A stretch of DNA of 64,000 nt, taken from contig JAJNNX010000020.1 of assembly GCA_023159155.1 (NCBI GenBank), forward strand, positions 434,001-498,000, read 5' to 3'. Below are positions 58,824 through 64,000 of this stretch, piece after piece. A model generated the notes under the pieces. That model saw nothing but the letters and a program-made list of their open reading frames with translations. It made no database searches and was not told where the DNA came from. The position numbers and the translations under genes are program-made. Within the stretch, counting starts at the first letter, position 1, and each line of letters starts with the position of its first letter. Source of the DNA: Ustulina deusta. Lineage: Eukaryota; Ascomycota; Sordariomycetes; Xylariales; Xylariaceae.

Positions 58824-60255
58824 AGCAAGACTACTACGGGATCTTCGGGTTGGACCACTTGATTGATTCAGGCGGGAAACACGCAAGCAATCTGGGGTGC
58901 TGTGCTTGCGTCCTCCACTCACTGTGCCACGGCAGAGGGCAAGCAAATAGAACTCAGCATATGGGTACGGACGAACGACCCCGAGATACCTAGACCGATA
59001 CCCAAGTACCAAATGAAATTAATAGAGGGATATACTTAAAACACCACACGCGTCTTACTCTGTTCCCCGTGGTTGACCAGAGGTACAGTTATTTTGCCAC
59101 CGGAGGTCGTCCTCAGTTCAAGTACCGTATTCACCAGCACCGTAGGTAAGTAGAAGGGCTCCAGGGGGAATATGCCCCGCAATGTCGCGCATCCCAGGTA
59201 TCGACAGGGGGTCTTATCGGCTGTTGACTAAGTAGCGTTTGATTAATACAGGCTGACCCAGCAACGCAGCAACGCGACCACAACAAGTCAAGCTCCTTTT
59301 GTGCCAACCAGGCGGAAAGCATCAGCTCTTCGCTCGACCTCCTGAACTGTGGACGGGTACGCTTGCACTCTAGCGTAGGCAACTGCACGGTCCCATCGTT
59401 TCGTCGCGGCGTGGGTTGACAACTCCAACCTGTGCACGACCGATATGGGATGCACTGCAAGCTCTCTCCATCAAATAAACTTTCGGAACACCCGTCCATA
59501 CGTCACACCAGCTCGACGCATTAGCCCGGCCTAAGCTCTAATTGTTGGTCATGCGGCTTATGTCGTCGGGGGGCTGAAACCTGCAGAACAAACATCGCTA
59601 CAACACGCAACGCCATTTCGCTGTCGTCGCTCTAACGCCAAGCACTTCCTCGTGCACTGCATCCTTTGCACATCTACATATCTCCCTTACCTCGTCCTCC
59701 ATCCGCCATCCGCCATCCCCCGTCCGCCATCCTGCCGTCCACGCAGGCAGCGATCCTGCCTCGCCCGTGAATTAGCACATGCACGCCAGAGATCGGATGG
59801 AGCTGGCCCGAGCTGCGTGTCGATTTGAGCACTAAGTACTTCGATATACCAGCACCGGTCGCGGTCGCATCGGCTAGCGATACTCTCGCCATTTAAATTC
59901 AAAACGGCCGTAAATCATCAGATCACGCGCGTCCTGGCTTCGGCATCTGCTAAGACCGAACATCCCCAACCAGAGAGCCGAGAGCAACAACGACGACGAT
60001 AGCGGCAACGACAACGAGACTGACGGCGGTCAAATACATTCCCTCGCATCTTCATCCACCAAACGAGCGCTTTCGTCGCGTGTTCGGGCTTCGTCTGCGC
60101 ACGCATCCAGGAGCATCGGCCGTGGCGATCAAGATTTTCCCGTCGGCCTGGCGTCTCGCTCCCGCACTTCCGTCTCAATCTACTCATCTCTCCAATCTTC
60201 CCGTCTAATCGCCAATAGACCCTACAGCCTAGTCGTTTAACTACCCGCCCTAGAT
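58824..60255. other. Intergenic, upstream of 60256-61794
   Basis: 1.4 kb, no supported gene. A CCATCCG-type tandem lies at 59698-59735 and a pyrimidine-rich stretch before the start at 60180-60240, as expected for a fungal promoter and leader. Confidence 0.55.
59698..59735. repeat. CCATCCG/CCGTCCG short tandem
   Basis: Imperfect tandem copies of a 7-bp unit seen directly in the upstream region of the 60256-61794 gene. Confidence 0.75.
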
Positions 60256-61794
60256 ATGTCGTACAATTCCCAGATCCTCATGTCCGGAACCTTTCATTTC
60301 GACCTGCCAAACGGTGGCGGTGGCAAGGGTCCTTCGTTTTCGGGCGTGCATCCCGGTATCTTTCGACCTCCGGCGTCCCCTTCTGTATCGAGTTCGATGT
60401 ATCTCGGGAGATCCACTGGAAGCTTGCAATCAGAGGCACCGACGCCCATCCCCAACGCCAAGAGAAAACGAATAGGTGCGAGGGAGTCGACGCCCATGAG
60501 CGACTGGGCCATGACAGGCGATGGACACTTCAATACAGACAATATTATCGGCGATCGCTCCGACTACGACCTAAGCACGAATGGAAAAGACAGGCGATAT
60601 GTGCTAGCTGGTCAGATGGAAACTCCAAATGGAGGTACCCAGAAAGAGTTTGGATATATCGAAGATAGTGTCTATTCTGATGTCGACTACAGGCGTGCCC
60701 TCGGATCTAAACGATCGCACGATGGCGTCGTCGACTCTCCGGCGCTGAGACCCATGGAAATCGACTCGGACAACCAAATATTGAGTGGTTGGAGCTCGTA
60801 TGCCATTAGCACCATTGGCGGTGTCGTTGGTAGAGTATGGGAATTCTGCAAGACTGGCCCCTTTCGTGGTTTCTACGCTGGAGGCGGCAGAGGATATGAA
60901 ATGTCCAAGGCAGTAGGATGGCGACGAGCAGACGAGCAGGCCGGGCCTGATGGATACCATGCGATACATGAACGGGAACCTGATCCCCTTTGTGGAAGCC
61001 TTCCCCAGTCCGATTATTCCCCCTTCTACTATGAACGCGGCACGCCAGAGTCGACACCACCGCCGCCACCAAAGCGAAGGCAGATCTCATATGGGACACC
61101 TACTGATGAGCTACGGAAAAACTGGGTCATGATTGATGAGCCAGCTAACGTGAACCGACAGTCATCTCTTGCATCACGAGCGTCGTCACGCCGTCCTGTA
61201 CAACGAACGACAACACCGTCACTAGTTCGTCGCATTAGCAAGCCTGTAAGCCGTCTGAACGCACCAAACTTCAACCGTCACCGTCCTGCCCAACCGAGCT
61301 CCGCTAGTGCCGGCCCTATCTCGAACCGCGAGCCTGCAAGCTTTGCTTCAACTCGATCCCCAGTTGCATCGCCGATTATAAAAGCGCATACTCCGAGCAG
61401 AATCCCAGTTCCCTCCCGATCACAGTCCCCTAGTACCTTTGCAGCCAGTCATCTGGCGCAGCAGCCATCCCGAGTACCGAGCCCCAGTCCTTACGTAAAG
61501 CACAGCCACAGGAGGAGCCAAAGCGCTGTGTCGACATCATTAATTTCGCCAGTGAAGATGAAGCAGCGAGAATCTCTACACGAGATGCATGACAACAGCC
61601 CAAGGCTTGATGCGAAGGCCAGAAACCTAGCAGCAAAGCGAATGAAGGAAGAGATGGAGACTGATATGCGTATGAGCGACTTCAACACTCGACTAAGAGA
61701 CATGATTCGCCAAGGCAAAGAAGCCCTAGGTACGACGTACGAAGTGGAGTCAGACGACTACGGGCGCGGAGGAGACCCGTGGGAGAGTGAATGA
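60256..61794 (+). CDS. Conserved serine/proline-rich protein, function unknown
   Basis: Single-exon frame of 512 residues, ATG at 60256. Mostly low-complexity and basic, with many SP and RS dipeptides. Two ordered-looking segments: residues about 180-215 (SYAISTIGGVVGRVWEFCKT, GPFRGFYAGGGRGYEM) and a C-terminal coiled-coil (SPRLDAKARNLAAKRMKEEM, MSDFNTRLRDMIRQGKEALG) ending in an acidic tail. I recall such a C-terminus in Pezizomycotina proteins of unknown role. The SP-rich part and coiled coil would fit a nuclear scaffold or nucleoporin-like protein, but no domain proves it. Nothing neighbouring helps. It could be phosphorylated heavily. Confidence 0.85.
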   Translation: MSYNSQILMSGTFHFDLPNGGGGKGPSFSGVHPGIFRPPASPSVSSSMYLGRSTGSLQSEAPTPIPNAKRKRIGARESTPMSDWAMTGDGHFNTDNIIGDRSDYDLSTNGKDRRYVLAGQMETPNGGTQKEFGYIEDSVYSDVDYRRALGSKRSHDGVVDSPALRPMEIDSDNQILSGWSSYAISTIGGVVGRVWEFCKTGPFRGFYAGGGRGYEMSKAVGWRRADEQAGPDGYHAIHEREPDPLCGSLPQSDYSPFYYERGTPESTPPPPPKRRQISYGTPTDELRKNWVMIDEPANVNRQSSLASRASSRRPVQRTTTPSLVRRISKPVSRLNAPNFNRHRPAQPSSASAGPISNREPASFASTRSPVASPIIKAHTPSRIPVPSRSQSPSTFAASHLAQQPSRVPSPSPYVKHSHRRSQSAVSTSLISPVKMKQRESLHEMHDNSPRLDAKARNLAAKRMKEEMETDMRMSDFNTRLRDMIRQGKEALGTTYEVESDDYGRGGDPWESE

Positions 61795-64000
61795 TGAAAA
61801 GAGTTGTTGCGAAAATGCTTTTCTTGAGACACTCACTTGACCGACGGCGTTTCAACCAAGACTGGTTTATCGTCATTCTTTTTCGTCGGCGTAATCGGCG
61901 TTCATTCCGCCACTTCGATACCCCATGACTTGGTCAATACTGATGCCCTAAATTTGCGTTTCAAGTCTCCTGAACAGGGGCTCCTGTATATACAATCTTG
62001 TCATGACCTGATGATTCGATACCTTTTTTTTTTTTTAATTCGGTATCCGCTGATACTCCTCTTGTATGATACGCTTGTACACGTATTCATGAACACTCTT
62101 TTCATGTACATAAAAAAAAGACGAGTCTTTTCCCCACGGATTCATGTTGACAATTCACCCTGGCTTTTCTCTGTTCAACATCAGACCCTTGTGAATGGAA
62201 GCCGTTGAAGGGATAAATACGCCTTCACATAAATTCATTCCGCCAGTGCCACACATGTAGCACAGGCGTCGTGTAAGCCCTGGGATCAAACGTGTAATGA
62301 GGTGGCAATTCACGAGATAACCTGGCTTTTTTTTTAATCTCTACCCGTCCTATCTCTCTGTCTTGTTTCTTTTGAAATGGAATTTCTACCCCTTTGGCCT
62401 CTCCATCTTCACACCCCCCCAGCATTCGAAATAACGTATCTCAAAACCAAGATAGCCTCTCTCTGAGCGCACTTTATAGAGCACAGAATTACCACTCCGG
62501 GTTGTCTGCTGGTATACCGAAGTTGTGGGGTAGTTGATGGTTGCCTGACAAGGCACCCCTGGGTAGGTAGGTTACGTTAGTGTGTACAAGATGCCTAACT
62601 ACCTAGTTCAGTGGCGGGGGACCCTGCTCTCGCTCGCTCTGGGGGATATCTATCTAGATGTTACCTGCATACAGATTAACGCTGCCATCGGTAGATGATA
62701 GGTAAAAGGCTGCTCGATAGGCTTTAATTCTAATCCCTCCCTTGTGGAATAGACCTGCGTTCCATGTCGCAAGTCGTATGCTGTAGACTTGGGATTATTA
62801 TTCGCCCGATGGGGAAATATTATTGGTGGAGATGAGAACAGCGGATCTTAGCTTAGACGATCGAGGTGCTTAGTCTCAGACATCTGCGACTGGACTCTCC
62901 ACTTGGTTCGGGCATCGTCGTCCGTCCATTGTGTCGTGAAGACAGATGGTGTAGTCTGCGGGTGTTTCCTGCAAACAGCACCATCGCGTTGGTCAGTTAG
63001 TGAGTTAGTTAGTTAATTTTCTATTCTCTCCATCCTTACTGCTAGAAAGGGGGGCGCGTGGTTTGAAATTAGTAGGTGAGGATAGGCGAAAATGCCAATG
63101 TCCTTTTTTTGTAAGGCGTCGCAAGATATATATCTGGATGACGAGGGGTGGATTACTATATCTACATGATGTCGCGTGTGGCGGCAAAAACAACGTTGCT
63201 AGTGCCTTGTCAGCAATAGCGGTTTATATACTCCGTGACATCGCGTTTTGCGTAGAATGAGGATGCTGAGATAGTAGGATTTCTTGTGTTGTACGAAGCG
63301 ATGAAGTGAGTTGTAGTTCATTGTAATGCGCTTGGCGTGCGATTTCCTCGGGAATCCTCAGACACCGTCGATCATGATGCTGTGCGCCTAGGTCGTGGTG
63401 AGATTCCCAAGCTGGTCAGGGAGCTATCATAAACAGGTGCACCGACTTTTAAACATCACGCAGTTGCTGCATCCTAGATGAGCGGCGGCTCGTATCGCCA
63501 TCCTTGACTGATTCATCTGGCTTTCTAAATTCGTTGAAACTCGCAGAGATCACACAACGAGTTACATTGTCCCGGTAGTCGTGCAATATATGCATCCGAA
63601 TCTCCTAGGATCGAAATAAAGTGAACTGACGTCTAACCTGGAATGTACCCGAGGTCGGCCTCGAAAAGAGTGCCATCCAGAAAGGAAACCTGTTGCAATA
63701 TTTTCAGGAATTGGTGTTGCGCGTTCTCAGATTCTGAAGCCTCGACTGCTGCCCGAGGCAAAAGGTAACGGCACGAGAGAACGACATTACCAACGCGGAC
63801 CCCATCCAATTTTGCATGTTCTGGAATAGACTGGTATATTTTGAGGTTCTCAAATATAAATCAGCTACGAGTAGCATTTGCGTTTACGTCGGAGATGGAT
63901 TATGGGCTAGCGTAACTGTCTCTAATTACAATAATCAAAATACCAAACATGGTATCTCCTGTTGATGCATCTCGCGTTCCATCTCGGTAGGCGGCAGATA
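61795..64000. other. Intergenic to end of window, no supported gene
   Basis: 2.2 kb. T-rich runs at 62020-62035 and A-rich at 62110 fit the 3' region of the gene ending at 61794. No family, tRNA or repeat element recognised. A gene may begin beyond the window end. Confidence 0.5.

Overview
This window is nuclear DNA of a filamentous ascomycete (Pezizomycotina). The evidence is short spliceosomal introns (about 47-156 nt, GT...AG) in most genes, a nuclear tRNA-Glu(CTC) with a tiny intron, fungal-specific families (FTA2-like kinase fold, BCS1-like AAA ATPase, DUF3435, the HLEQLSLFALP zinc-finger family), and an extremely AT-rich left end that looks like the product of repeat-induced point mutation (RIP). 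I cannot name the genus. No bacterial, plasmid or phage features are seen.

Layout. 1-8160: AT-rich, RIP-like DNA with no open genes. Frame-by-frame reading recovers a dead Ty1/copia polymerase on the + strand (reverse transcriptase 5640-6060, RNase H near 6770). A roughly 100-bp island of ordinary base composition sits at 1681-1782. 8292-11583: a zinc-finger gene cut off by the AT block, an intact GNAT acetyltransferase gene, and a tannase/feruloyl-esterase pseudogene. 11584-22314: two long gene-poor stretches around one conserved fungal gene (15161-16831). 22315-30399: a minus-strand run of a Vrl1/VARP-like VPS9-ankyrin-PX-BAR protein, a small methyltransferase and an FAD monooxygenase.

31905-45290 is an accessory-looking block. 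It holds four unrelated kinase-like genes, a diverged paralogue of the 15161-16831 protein, a BCS1-like AAA pseudogene, a dead DUF3435 recombinase-like gene, a probable LTR and two tRNA-like SINE copies. This is the best candidate in the window for something undescribed, such as a kinase-rich variable locus, but no function can be read from sequence alone.

45793-49564: an alpha/beta hydrolase and an intact seven-exon DyP-type peroxidase. 52544-61794: core genes, namely the NOC4 ribosome-biogenesis factor, an M20 peptidase, tRNA-Glu, an HD-domain nucleotidase (HDDC2/YGK1-like) and a conserved serine/proline-rich protein. The rest is intergenic. There is no operon-like organisation. The only pair that might act together is the methyltransferase and monooxygenase at 27-30 kb. 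Gene models were assembled by hand from splice signals and family resemblance; exon boundaries are given in each entry.
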